A DNA stretch of 64,000 nucleotides from Gammaproteobacteria bacterium (GTDB lineage Bacteria; Pseudomonadota; Gammaproteobacteria; Pseudomonadales; Pseudohongiellaceae), in NCBI GenBank assembly GCA_947457195.1, contig CANGUU010000009.1:1-64000 (forward strand), read 5' to 3'. The notes beneath the pieces are model-generated. The model was given only the letters and a program-made list of their open reading frames with translations, had not been told where the DNA came from and ran no database searches. Within the stretch, counting starts at the first letter, position 1. Every line of letters begins with the position of its first letter. The position numbers were made by a program, and so were the translations under genes. This document shows positions 25,513 through 34,676 of this stretch, piece after piece.

Positions 25513-26343
25513 TCAGGGCACGACGGTGCTGTAGCGGCCTTCACCGATCATGGCGTCGGGCGACAGGTTGTTTTCCTGGCAGACGTATTCGAACAGCTCC
25601 TCGCCCGGCGTCCAGCCGACGGTGTAGCCACTCTCCCAGGGGGCGGTGTAGGCGCCGGGGTCATCGATCAGGACCCGGTAGTCGAGCGTGTCGCGGTCGC
25701 GGCGCGTGAAGCGCTCCACCAGGTGTAACTGCTCGGTAGTGGGCAGGCCGTCGCGGTTCTGCCACGACACTTCGTTGTAGCCCACACTGTCGATCACCAG
25801 CGTGTCGCCCTCCCAGTGGCCCACCGAGTGGCCGAAGTAGCTGGGCGTCAGGTTCTGCGGGTGCTCGCGGCCGTCCATGTAGACGATGCGGTAGGTCATC
25901 GCGTTCGACGTGGTGACGATGTAGAGGCGCTGCAGTTCCGGCAGGTCGATGATCTCGAAGCCGTAGGGCGACATGATCTGGCGCGGCCCGCCGGCGGGCT
26001 TGCAGCGTGTGTAGGGTTCGCTGGCCAGAAACAGGTCGTGACGGAAGTTGGTGAGCTTGAGCGCCCAGTCCTGCAGCGGAATGTCCTTGATGTGCACCGG
26101 AGCGCGCTGCGCACGCTCGGCTTCGTAGGAGTCGGGGTTCACTACCAGATTGGCGGTACGGCGTACCCAGAAGCCGACTTCGCCTTCGGGCGGGCCGAAA
26201 TTGATGCGGCCATCGGCGTGGCGGGGCGCCGGCGGCGCTGGCTCGCTCGGCGCTGCCGGGGGCTGGGCGTGGGCCGTGGCCAAGGCGAGGCCAAAGGCGA
26301 GGGCGCTGGTGACGGCACGGGACAACAGGCGTGGCATGGTCAT
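25513..26343 (-). CDS. Exported protein of the WEGDTLVV family (DUF6152-associated)
   Basis: 276 residues. GAGGAG precedes the ATG and a signal peptide ends near ATAHAQ. Shared family features, also seen in the proteins at 26366 and 27687, are CKPAGGPRQ...PYGFEI, YFG-S-G-WEGDTLVI, ERFTRRD, DDPGAYTAPWE and a terminal E-VCQENN. It lacks the DUF6152-like N-terminal domain of its 26366 neighbour. No enzymatic motif is evident; function unknown. Confidence 0.75.
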   Translation of the reverse strand: MTMPRLLSRAVTSALAFGLALATAHAQPPAAPSEPAPPAPRHADGRINFGPPEGEVGFWVRRTANLVVNPDSYEAERAQRAPVHIKDIPLQDWALKLTNFRHDLFLASEPYTRCKPAGGPRQIMSPYGFEIIDLPELQRLYIVTTSNAMTYRIVYMDGREHPQNLTPSYFGHSVGHWEGDTLVIDSVGYNEVSWQNRDGLPTTEQLHLVERFTRRDRDTLDYRVLIDDPGAYTAPWESGYTVGWTPGEELFEYVCQENNLSPDAMIGEGRYSTVVP

Positions 26344-26365
26344 GGTCTCCTCGTTCAGCGGCGCC

Positions 26366-27496
26366 TTACTGGCGATTGTCCTGGCAGTAGTACTCGGGCA
26401 GCTCCTGGCCCGCGACCCAGTGCAGGTCCCAGCTGCTGGTCCACGGGCGCGTGTAGGCGCCGGGATCGTCGACGGTGACTTCGTAGTGCAGCGTGCCGAG
26501 ATCGCTGCGCGTGAAACGCTCGGTGAGTGTCAGCAGGCGCGTGTGCGGCAGACCGCCGTTGCTGAACCAGAAACCCTCGTTGAAGCCGCTCACCTGCACC
26601 ACCAGCGTGTCGCCTTCCCAGCGCGCCAGCGAGCGGCCGAAGAACAGCGGATTGTCGTCATTGCCGGTGACCTGCCCCACGCTGCGGCGGCCGTCGGCAT
26701 ACAGCAGTCGCCAGTTGCCGTTGCCACCGGCGTGCAGCAGGAAGATGCGGCCGCGCGCCCGCTCTTCCACGAACTGGAAGCCGAAGGGCTGCTGGAACTG
26801 GCGGGGACCGGACGGCGGAATGCAGTTGAGGAACAGCGGGTCGTCCTTCAGGAAGTTGCGCTGGCGCAGCAGGTAGAGGTCGTGCGCCCAGGGCTGCAGC
26901 GGAGCCACCTTGCCGGCGTCGCCGGCATCGGCCAACAAGCCGTGGGCATCCATGGCCACCACCACGCCATCCTCGACCAGTGCAGTGCGCTCCGGCAGGG
27001 CCCAGTAGCCCGTCTCGCCGGGGGGTGGGCCGAGCCGCGGCTGGTTATCGGGCCAGCGCGGTGTTGGCCCGCGCAGGGGCGCGGCGCGGCGAGCAAAAAC
27101 GTCATCGCGTACCGTGAGCACGGCGCTGCCATCGGAGCGCTCGACGCGCGTGCCCCACAGTTGGTGGCTGCCATTGCGGGCGGTGGGGCCCGACACCGAG
27201 ATGAGTTCGCCGGGCTTCAGCGACGACGCCTGCCAGCCGCTCCACTCCAGTTCCACCGCACTGGCCAGTTCCACGGCCCAGTTGGTCTCGGCGCCTTCAG
27301 TGTCGGTCACATTGAAGAAGACGTGCACATGGGGGTTGGCCCAGTCGACGGCGGTGATGCGGCCGCGCAGCGTGGCGGGTTTGCTGTCATCGAACTTGGC
27401 AGCTACCGGGTGGTGCGCGGCAGCGGGGTGAGCGGCCAGCGCCAGCAGGGCGGCCAAGGCCAGGCAGGCGCCGAGGGGCGCAGCGCGGGAGGGCAT
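26366..27496 (-). CDS. Exported fusion of DUF6152-like and WEGDTLVV domains
   Basis: 376 residues. The signal peptide ends at AHPAAA, directly followed by HHPVAAKFDDSKPATLRG and DWANPHVHVFFNV, which parallel HHSFSMFDQTRKVTHSG and QWTNPHVWIFVDV in the DUF6152 protein at 28514. The C-terminal 230 residues match the neighbours' domain: CIPPSGPRQ, FFG-S-ARWEGDTLVV, ERFTRSD, DDPGAYTRPW, E-YCQDN. The fusion suggests that the separately encoded domains act together. Function unknown. Confidence 0.78.
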   Translation of the reverse strand: MPSRAAPLGACLALAALLALAAHPAAAHHPVAAKFDDSKPATLRGRITAVDWANPHVHVFFNVTDTEGAETNWAVELASAVELEWSGWQASSLKPGELISVSGPTARNGSHQLWGTRVERSDGSAVLTVRDDVFARRAAPLRGPTPRWPDNQPRLGPPPGETGYWALPERTALVEDGVVVAMDAHGLLADAGDAGKVAPLQPWAHDLYLLRQRNFLKDDPLFLNCIPPSGPRQFQQPFGFQFVEERARGRIFLLHAGGNGNWRLLYADGRRSVGQVTGNDDNPLFFGRSLARWEGDTLVVQVSGFNEGFWFSNGGLPHTRLLTLTERFTRSDLGTLHYEVTVDDPGAYTRPWTSSWDLHWVAGQELPEYYCQDNRQ

Positions 27497-27686
27497 CGGT
27501 AGGGTTCCACTCTGGATCTGAAGAAGACAGTACTGGTGCAGAAGCTGCCCGCCGCGGCGGTGCTTCTGTCATCGTTGGTGCTGGCAGTATTGCAAGTTCC
27601 GCCGCCGCAGCAAAACTGGTGGCCCGGCTAATTCACATTAGATGCAGAGTCTGCCGCGCCGAGCGACAGCCCCGCCGCCGCGTCGC

Positions 27687-28472
27687 TCAGAAGTCGGCCT
27701 GGGTCTGCCCCTCGGCGTCCAGTGGATGGCGGTTGTTCTCGGCGCAGACGTACTCGAGGATGTCCCAGGTGCGGTCGCGGCGGAATGTGTGGTTCTGATG
27801 CCAGGGCTGCGCCAGCACGTTCGGATCTTCGTAGGTGAAGTCGACGTGCAGCAGATCCTTGTTGGCCGCATCGAGGTAGATGCGCTCGCTGATCTTCAGT
27901 TGGTCGCTGTTGGTGATGCCGGGCGTGCCGAGCCGCTGGCCTGCCTTGGTGCCCACGGTCTCCACCACCAGCGTCTCGCCTTCCCAGCGCCCTACCGAGT
28001 AACCGAAATAATTCGGGTCCACGTCGTCGGCGCTCGGCAGTGGTCGGCCATCGGTGAAGATGCGCCGCACCATCATCAGCGCTTCCTGATTCACCACGAT
28101 CTTGCCCGGGGTGAAGAGGAATTCGAGGCTGTAGGGCATGGTCATCATGCTGGGCATGCCGTCGGGTTCGCAGTTGTCGAGCGTTTCCGGCACCTCGTAG
28201 TTGGGGTCTGCCTTGAGCTTGGCCTGCTCGGCTTCGTAGCGTGCCTTGTACTCACCGATCAGCACCGGCTGGTCGCCGGTGATGCGACCGATGTTGGGCT
28301 GCCAGATGCCGCGCCAGTCGGGCAAGCGATCGAGTTCCGCGTAGCTGACCTGCTCGGCACTGGCCGGGAACACCGGGCGGGCAGCCGGCTGGGCTTCGAC
28401 GCTGGACGGCAGCGACAGGTTCGCCGACAGGGCAACAGCCAGAGCGGCAAGCAAGGGGCGACGGGCCAGCAT
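27687..28472 (-). CDS. Exported protein of the WEGDTLVV family
   Basis: 261 residues from the ATG at 28472, which has AGGAGA upstream and begins a signal peptide (ending near SSVEAQ). It starts with LPDWRGIWQPN, a pattern common in large paralogous families of exported proteins. The C-terminal domain shares YFGYSVGRWEGETLVV, ISERIYLD, YEDPNVLAQPW and EYVCAENN with the two proteins downstream. The 190-nt gap after it (27497-27686) contains no gene I can see. Confidence 0.75.
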   Translation of the reverse strand: MLARRPLLAALAVALSANLSLPSSVEAQPAARPVFPASAEQVSYAELDRLPDWRGIWQPNIGRITGDQPVLIGEYKARYEAEQAKLKADPNYEVPETLDNCEPDGMPSMMTMPYSLEFLFTPGKIVVNQEALMMVRRIFTDGRPLPSADDVDPNYFGYSVGRWEGETLVVETVGTKAGQRLGTPGITNSDQLKISERIYLDAANKDLLHVDFTYEDPNVLAQPWHQNHTFRRDRTWDILEYVCAENNRHPLDAEGQTQADF

Positions 28473-28513
28473 GGAAGATTCTCCTGGGAAACGGGGGCAG
28501 GCAGCGCCTGGGC

Positions 28514-28924
28514 TCAGTGGTTGTTCTCGTCGCAGACTTTCTGCGCTGCACCGACGTCGCAGTAGTAGCGGCCGTTGGCCATGCGGATCGTGAAGAAACG
28601 ACCGCCGGGCTTGCCGTTGGCGTAGGGGCTGACCGTGAACTCGACGCTGTCGCCGACCTTGACCATGTCCTGGGTGAAATTGCGACGGGCCAGATGCACC
28701 TTGCTGGTGAACTCCATGCCCCACTTTTCCATGGCGCCGTCGTCACGCTTTACGTCGACGAAGATCCACACGTGCGGATTGGTCCACTGCACTTCCGACA
28801 CCACACCGCTGTGGGTGACTTTCCTGGTCTGGTCGAACATGGAAAAGGAGTGATGGGCGACAGCGAGCGGCGCAAGGGCGCAGAGCGCGGCAGCGGCCAG
28901 CAGATAGGCGAGTAGGGTTTTCAT
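28514..28924 (-). CDS. DUF6152 family periplasmic protein
   Basis: 136 residues from the ATG at 28924. The signal peptide ends near LAVAHH, and mature HHSFSMFD with WTNPHVWIFVDV are DUF6152 hallmarks. The HH at the mature N-terminus could bind metal if processed there; this is inference. It is the first gene of the five-gene run of exported proteins. Confidence 0.82.
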   Translation of the reverse strand: MKTLLAYLLAAAALCALAPLAVAHHSFSMFDQTRKVTHSGVVSEVQWTNPHVWIFVDVKRDDGAMEKWGMEFTSKVHLARRNFTQDMVKVGDSVEFTVSPYANGKPGGRFFTIRMANGRYYCDVGAAQKVCDENNH

Positions 28925-29157
28925 GGCAGGTGCCTCTGAGAAGACGGCGGGAGGATAGCAGCAAGCTCGCGCCAGCGGCAAAGCCCGCGCCACACGGCCG
29001 ATTGCCGCTTGGGACAAGGCGGCTGCGGCCGCGGTTCAACCCTACAACACAGCGGTATTTCGCTGCGGCGGCCTGTGGTTAGAATGCGGCCTCAGCACGG
29101 GCGAGGGCGCTGTTGTCGGTCTGACGGCAGCCTTGCCCGCCACAGGAGTTCCACGGC

Positions 29158-31095
29158 ATGGCGACAGACGGGGGCGGCCCGCACCACGACAAGAACGGCA
29201 GGCTCATCGTGGCACTGGAGCCCCGCGCCGATGGCGCCACCGGCGGTGCAGCCGCCGATTCACCGTACGGTCGCTCCATCCTCAACGACCTGCGCCAGCT
29301 CAACAGCGGCTTCTGGTCCACTCCGCACAGCCGCCCCATCGTCGCGCTCCTGACCGCCATCGTGCTGATCATCGTCGCCAACATGTTTGGCCAGGTCTTC
29401 CTCAATCGCTGGAATGGCGCATTCTTCGATGCCATCGAGGTACGCGACACCGCCGAGATCCGCCGCCAGCTCGGCCGCTTCCTGTTCATCGTCGGCGGGC
29501 TGCTGGTGCTGGTGGTAACGCAGACCTTTCTGCACGAGACCGCCAAGCTGCGGGTGCGGGCCTGGCTCACCGAGCACCTGTTCGACGCCTGGCTGGTCGG
29601 CGGCCGTCCCTACCGCCTCGGTGCCCGTGGCGATACCGGCGTCAACCCCGACCAGCGCATGCAGGAGGATGCGCGCCACCTCAGCGAGCTTTCCACCAAC
29701 CTCGGCATTGGCCTGTTGCACCAGTTCTTGCTGCTCACCACCTTCATCGGCGTGCTGTGGCAATTGTCGCGCGATGTGGTGTTCGACATCGGCGGCGTGC
29801 ACGTGGCGATTCCCGGCTACATGGTGTGGTGCGCCGTGCTGTATGCACTGCTCGGGTCGATGCTGACCTGGCTGGTCGGTCGCCGGCTGGTAGGGCTGAA
29901 CGCCGCCCGCTATGCACGCGAGGCCGAACTGCGCTACCGCCTGGTCCGGGTGAGCGAGCGGGCCGAGGCCGTGGCCCTGTATCGCGGAGAAAGCGGCGAG
30001 CGTCGCAACCTCGATGCCGCCCTCGGCAATGTGCTCGACATCACGCGCCAGCTGATTTTTGCGCTGGCACGGCTGACCTGGATTACATCGGGCTATGGCT
30101 GGCTGGCCATCGTGGTACCGGCGGTGGTGGCCCTGCCCGGTTACCTGCAGGGCCAGCTCACGCTCGGCGGTCTCATGGTGGTGATCGGTGCCTTCAACCA
30201 GGTACAGCAGGCGCTGCGCTGGTTCGTCGACAATACGGCCGGCATCGCCGACTGGCGGGCTACGCTCTACCGGGTCGCCGTATTCGACCACTCGCTGCGC
30301 ACGCTCGATGAGTGCGGTGCCTGCCTCGACCAGATCCGTACCAGCGAGCACCCGCAGGGCTGGCTGGCGTTCGAGAACCTCACCATCCAGACGGCCTTCG
30401 GCAAGGTGGTGATCGTCAATGCCAACGAAGAAATCCGCCGTGGTGAGCGTGTCCTCATCATGGGGGACTCCGGGGCGGGCAAGAGCACGCTGTTCCGCGC
30501 CATCTCCGGCCTCTGGCCCTGGGGCCACGGCCGCATCCTGCTGCCGCCGCGGGAAGCGATGATGTTCATGCCGCAGCACCCATACCTGCCGCTCGGTACC
30601 TTGCGGGCCGCCGTGTGCTACCCGGACCCCCCGGAGCAGTTCGACTCCGCCCGCATCGAGGCCGCCTTTGTGCGCGTGGGGCTGAAGGAGCTGGTGGCCT
30701 CGCTCGATGTGGAGGAGCGCTGGGACCGCGTGCTGTCGCAGGGTCAGCAGCAGTTGGTGGCCTTCGCCCGCCTGTTGCTGCACCGGTCGTCGTGGGTCTT
30801 CCTCGACGAGGCCACCAGCGCGCTCGACCTCGACAGCCAGACCAACGTGATGTCGATGTTCGAGCAGGAGTTCAAGGACGCCACCGTGGTGAGTATCGGC
30901 CATCGGCCGAGCCTGGCGCAGTTCCACCAGCGCCAGCTGCAACTGAAGGTCACACCCGAGGGTGCAGAACTCAGCCGGCGGGAGTCCGCTGACCCGCCCG
31001 CCGGCATCGTTGCCCAGAGCCAGCACTGGTTCCGGGCCCTGCTCGGCAAATTTTCCGGGTTCATCCAGCGCGCAACGAACCGCCAGCCGTCGTGA
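29158..31095 (+). CDS. SbmA/BacA-like ABC transporter with fused ATPase (YddA-type)
   Basis: 645 residues. The N-terminal half is the SbmA/BacA-like membrane domain with about six helices (FLNRWNGAFFDAIEVRD; ...RMQEDARHLSELSTNLG; FNQVQQALRWFVDN). The C-terminal ATPase has Walker A GDSGAGKST (436-444), a signature reading LSQGQQQ (about 525) and Walker B WVFLDEATSALD (about 548). Family members move peptides, cobalamin or very-long-chain acyl groups. The next gene starts within 15 nt. Confidence 0.88.
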   Translation: MATDGGGPHHDKNGRLIVALEPRADGATGGAAADSPYGRSILNDLRQLNSGFWSTPHSRPIVALLTAIVLIIVANMFGQVFLNRWNGAFFDAIEVRDTAEIRRQLGRFLFIVGGLLVLVVTQTFLHETAKLRVRAWLTEHLFDAWLVGGRPYRLGARGDTGVNPDQRMQEDARHLSELSTNLGIGLLHQFLLLTTFIGVLWQLSRDVVFDIGGVHVAIPGYMVWCAVLYALLGSMLTWLVGRRLVGLNAARYAREAELRYRLVRVSERAEAVALYRGESGERRNLDAALGNVLDITRQLIFALARLTWITSGYGWLAIVVPAVVALPGYLQGQLTLGGLMVVIGAFNQVQQALRWFVDNTAGIADWRATLYRVAVFDHSLRTLDECGACLDQIRTSEHPQGWLAFENLTIQTAFGKVVIVNANEEIRRGERVLIMGDSGAGKSTLFRAISGLWPWGHGRILLPPREAMMFMPQHPYLPLGTLRAAVCYPDPPEQFDSARIEAAFVRVGLKELVASLDVEERWDRVLSQGQQQLVAFARLLLHRSSWVFLDEATSALDLDSQTNVMSMFEQEFKDATVVSIGHRPSLAQFHQRQLQLKVTPEGAELSRRESADPPAGIVAQSQHWFRALLGKFSGFIQRATNRQPS

Positions 31096-31106
31096 GAGAG
31101 GTGTCC

Positions 31107-33380
31107 ATGCCGCCCACTGTCGTTCCCTTCGTCGAAGACCTGCTTGCCCGCCTGACGCTGGAGGAGAAAGTCGGCCAGCTCAATCATCCCAATGCCTTCG
31201 GCGGTGACAGCACCGGCGCCGGCGGCGCCGTCGACAACATCGAGCAGCGCATCGCCCGCGGTGAGGTGGGTTTTCTGGCCGCCGGTGCTGCCCCGGAGCA
31301 GCTCCGGACCTGGCAGCAGATCGCCTGTGAGCAGTCACCCCACGGCATCCCGCTGCTGTTCACCATGGACGTGATCCACGGGCACCGCACCATTTTCCCG
31401 CTGCCCATCGCGCTGGCGGGCAGCTTCGATACCGACCTGATCCGCGCCACCGCCGCCGTGGCAGCCCACGAGGCCAGCGCCGAAGGGGTATCGCTCAACT
31501 GGGCGCCCATGCTGGATGTGTCACGCGATGCCCGCTGGGGGCGCTGTGCCGAAAGTCCGGGCGAAGACCCACTGCTCGGCGCAGCCTATGCGCGCGCCAT
31601 GGTGGAGGGCTTCCATGGTAGCGATGCGGCTGCGGCGGGTCGGCTGCTCTGCTGCGCGAAGCACTTTGCCGGCTACGGCTTCGCCGAGGGGGGCAGGGAT
31701 TACAACGCCGTCGACATGACGCCCTACCGTCTCCACAACGTGGTACTGCCGCCCTTCCGCGCGGCGGTGGAGGCCGGTGTGGCCGCCGTCATGGTCGGTT
31801 TCCACGATCTCGGTGGCATCCCGTGCACGGCACACGGTGAACTGCTGGAGGGTGTGCTGCGGCAGGGGCTCGGTTTCGACGGCCTGCTCATTTCCGATTA
31901 CACGGCCATCCTCGAACTCGTCCATCATGGGGTGGCTGCCGATCTCGAAGAGGCGGCCTTGCTCGCCTTCAGCGCCGGCGTTGATGTCGATCTCATCAGT
32001 GACGCCTATCGCCGGTACTTGCCGGGGCTGGTGCAGAGCGGGCGACTCGCCATGTCGGCGATCGATGCGGCCTGCCGTCGGGTGCTGCTGGCCAAATGGA
32101 AACGCGGGCTGTTTGCCGAGCCCCGTCGGGGACTGCAGGGAGGCGTTGCAACGACACTGTTGCCCGAGCATCGGCAGTTGGCCCGCCATGCCGCCGCCAA
32201 CTGCTGCGTGCTGCTGAAAAACGATGGCGTGCTGCCGCTCGCGCCGCAGACCAAGGTGGCGCTGGTGGGACCGTTGGCGGCCAACCGCGAAAATCTGCAG
32301 GGGACCTGGGCCGTGGCTGCCCGCAGCCAGGACAGCGTGACGGTGCTGGAGGGGCTGCAAGCCGCTGGCCGTGACGTGCGGCATGCGCTTGGCGTCAACC
32401 TCGAGGATGATGCCGACCGGGCGGCGCGCGTCAATGTGTTCGGCACGACGTTCACACGCGACCCGCGCACGGCCGCCGAGCTCATCGCTGAGGCCGTGAC
32501 CCTGGCACGCGATGCGGAGGTGATCGTGGCCTGCGTCGGCGAAGCCAAGGAACACACCGGCGAGTCGTCGACGCGGACCGATCTGACCTTGCCGGGTCGC
32601 CAGCGCGAGCTTCTGGCGGCGCTGTTTGCCACGGGCAAGCCACTCGTGCTGGTCACACTGAGCGGGCGACCGCTGGCCCTCGACTGGGAGCACCAGCACG
32701 CGGCGGCCATCCTGCACGCCTGGTTCGGCGGCAGCGAAACAGGTCCTGCCATTGCCGACGTGCTCTACGGGGTGGTGAATCCTTCAGCGCGCCTGGCCAT
32801 GGGGTTTCCCCACGACTCGGGACAGTGTCCGCTCAGCTACGCCGAGCCCCCCACCGGGCGTCCCCGCGAGCGCATCGGCGTGGATGTCGGCGGCGACTCC
32901 GAGGTGGACGCCGCAGGCCAGCGGGTGTTCCGCAAATTCACCACCGCCTGCCGGCTGGAGGGACCGCATACGGCGCTGTATCCCTTCGGCCACGGCCTCA
33001 GCTATACGCGCTTCGAGTACAGCGACCTGCGGCTGCTTGCGGCGCCCCGCGGGGGTGAGCAGGCCACGCTGCAGTTCAGCGTGACGCTGCATAACGTCGG
33101 CACCCGCGCCGGCACCGAAGTGGTTCAGGTCTATGTCAGCGATCCCGTGGCGAGTCGCTCGCGACCGCGGCGCGAACTCAAGGCCTTTCGGCGCGTAACG
33201 CTGCCAGCGGGTCAGCAGAGCACGCTGCACTTCGAGTTGCCGGCAGCGCTGCTCGGTTTCTGCAGGGCGCCGAGCTTGCTGCGGCCCGAGCCGGTGTTCG
33301 AGCCCGGTGCCTTCGTGGTGTACGTGGGTGGCAGCTCCTTGGCGGCGTTGTCGCTCGACGTCGACTGGCAGGCGGGCTAA
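31107..33380 (+). CDS. Glycoside hydrolase family 3 beta-glucosidase, cytoplasmic
   Basis: 757 residues from the ATG at 31107, chosen because GAGAGGTG precedes it; a GTG at 31092 overlapping the transporter stop is the alternative. The GH3 barrel carries SRDARWGRCAESPGEDP, KHFAGYG and the nucleophile D264 in GLLISDY. The second domain has GESSTRTDLTLPGRQ, typical of the acid/base loop, and a C-terminal Fn3-like domain follows. It resembles BglX in layout, but there is no signal peptide, so it should act inside the cell on imported beta-glucosides or beta-oligoglucosides. Confidence 0.92.
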   Translation: MPPTVVPFVEDLLARLTLEEKVGQLNHPNAFGGDSTGAGGAVDNIEQRIARGEVGFLAAGAAPEQLRTWQQIACEQSPHGIPLLFTMDVIHGHRTIFPLPIALAGSFDTDLIRATAAVAAHEASAEGVSLNWAPMLDVSRDARWGRCAESPGEDPLLGAAYARAMVEGFHGSDAAAAGRLLCCAKHFAGYGFAEGGRDYNAVDMTPYRLHNVVLPPFRAAVEAGVAAVMVGFHDLGGIPCTAHGELLEGVLRQGLGFDGLLISDYTAILELVHHGVAADLEEAALLAFSAGVDVDLISDAYRRYLPGLVQSGRLAMSAIDAACRRVLLAKWKRGLFAEPRRGLQGGVATTLLPEHRQLARHAAANCCVLLKNDGVLPLAPQTKVALVGPLAANRENLQGTWAVAARSQDSVTVLEGLQAAGRDVRHALGVNLEDDADRAARVNVFGTTFTRDPRTAAELIAEAVTLARDAEVIVACVGEAKEHTGESSTRTDLTLPGRQRELLAALFATGKPLVLVTLSGRPLALDWEHQHAAAILHAWFGGSETGPAIADVLYGVVNPSARLAMGFPHDSGQCPLSYAEPPTGRPRERIGVDVGGDSEVDAAGQRVFRKFTTACRLEGPHTALYPFGHGLSYTRFEYSDLRLLAAPRGGEQATLQFSVTLHNVGTRAGTEVVQVYVSDPVASRSRPRRELKAFRRVTLPAGQQSTLHFELPAALLGFCRAPSLLRPEPVFEPGAFVVYVGGSSLAALSLDVDWQAG

Positions 33381-33383
33381 GCC

Positions 33384-34676
33384 ATGGCGAGGCAGAGCGG
33401 CTCCGACAGCGTTGCAACCGCCCTGCAGCGGGCCGGGCAGGTGTCTACCGGCGCGCTGCTCGATCTGGTGCAGCGTGGCACGCTGGCTTATTTCCACGAG
33501 TTCGCCCACCCCGTGAGCGGCATGGCGCGTGAGCGCAGCAACCCGGCTGCCTACGACTTCCAGGAGACCGTGACCAGCGGCGGCACCGGGTTCGGCATCA
33601 TGGCCCTGCTGGCGGCCGTCCGACGCGGTTTTCTTGCGCGACACGAGGTGCGAGCGCAGGTGGTGCGCATCGTGGCCTTCCTGGGACGGGCTGAGCGACA
33701 TCACGGCGTGTTCAGCCATTTTCTGCATGGCACGACAGGCGCCACCATCGCCTTCTCGCCTCTCGACGACGGCGGCGATCTCGTGGAAACCGCCTTCCTG
33801 ATGATGGGGCTGCTCTGTGCACGCCAGTTCTTCGATCGCCCGACGGCAGCCGAGGTGCGTCTGCGCAGCGACATCGACGCACTCTGGCGTGGCGTGGAGT
33901 GGGACTGGCATGCGCGTCCGGACCGCGACGCACTGCTCTGGCACTGGAGTCCGCGGCACCAGTTCGCCATGAACCATGCCATTACCGGCTGGAATGAAGC
34001 GCTGATCGTCTATGTGCTGGCCTCTGCCTCACCCACGCACGCAGTGGCCGCAGAGCGTTACCACCAGGGCTGGACAGACAGTCCGCACTTTCGCAACGGC
34101 GAGCGCTATTTCGGCATCGAGTTGCCGCTGGGTCCAGCGGGCGGTGGGCCGCTGTTCTTTTCCCACTACTCGTTTCTGGGTCTCGACCCGCGCGGCCTCG
34201 TGGATCGCTACGCCGACTATTTTGCGCAGAATCGGGCACACACGCTGATCAACCGGGCTCACTGCCTGGCCAATCCCCACGGCTATCCCGGCTACGGGCC
34301 GGAGTGCTGGGGCCTGACCGCCAGCGATGGCGAGGCGGGTTACTCCGCCTTCGCCCCCGACAATGATCAAGGCATCATTACGCCCTCGGCGGCGCTGGCG
34401 GCGCTACCCTATGCGCCGGAGGAGTCGCTGCAGGCAGTACGGCACTTTCTGCTCACGCGGGGTGCTGAACTCTGGACCCCGCTCGGCTTCCGGGATGCCT
34501 TCAGCCCAGTCACGGGCTGGGTGGCTGAAGGCCAGCTGGCCATCGATCAGGGGCCGATCATGGTCATGATCGAGAACCACCGGTCCGGCCTGCTGTGGTC
34601 GCTGTTCATGGCGGTTCCCGAGGTGCAGGTTGCCCTGCGACGCCTCGGTTTCAGCACCCCCCACCTGCGGGATTGA
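33384..34676 (+). CDS. PF10091/GH144-like putative glucanase (glucoamylase family)
   Basis: 430 residues with no signal peptide, starting 3 nt after the GH3 gene. The pattern fits the PF10091 alpha/alpha-barrel: LAYFHEFAHPVSGMARERSN, TSGGTGFGIMALL, GDLVETAFLMMGLL, HYSFLGLDPRG, WGLTASDG and an acidic loop late in the sequence. Characterised members (GH144) cut beta-1,2-glucan. With the GH3 gene this suggests processing of beta-1,2- or related beta-glucan. Its last 26 nt overlap the convergent GH15 gene. Confidence 0.75.
   Translation: MARQSGSDSVATALQRAGQVSTGALLDLVQRGTLAYFHEFAHPVSGMARERSNPAAYDFQETVTSGGTGFGIMALLAAVRRGFLARHEVRAQVVRIVAFLGRAERHHGVFSHFLHGTTGATIAFSPLDDGGDLVETAFLMMGLLCARQFFDRPTAAEVRLRSDIDALWRGVEWDWHARPDRDALLWHWSPRHQFAMNHAITGWNEALIVYVLASASPTHAVAAERYHQGWTDSPHFRNGERYFGIELPLGPAGGGPLFFSHYSFLGLDPRGLVDRYADYFAQNRAHTLINRAHCLANPHGYPGYGPECWGLTASDGEAGYSAFAPDNDQGIITPSAALAALPYAPEESLQAVRHFLLTRGAELWTPLGFRDAFSPVTGWVAEGQLAIDQGPIMVMIENHRSGLLWSLFMAVPEVQVALRRLGFSTPHLRD

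Noticed and set aside
24826-25728. 300-codon plus-strand frame starting inside the tmRNA region
   Set aside because: Begins antisense to ssrA and runs antisense to two exported-protein genes; no protein-like features.
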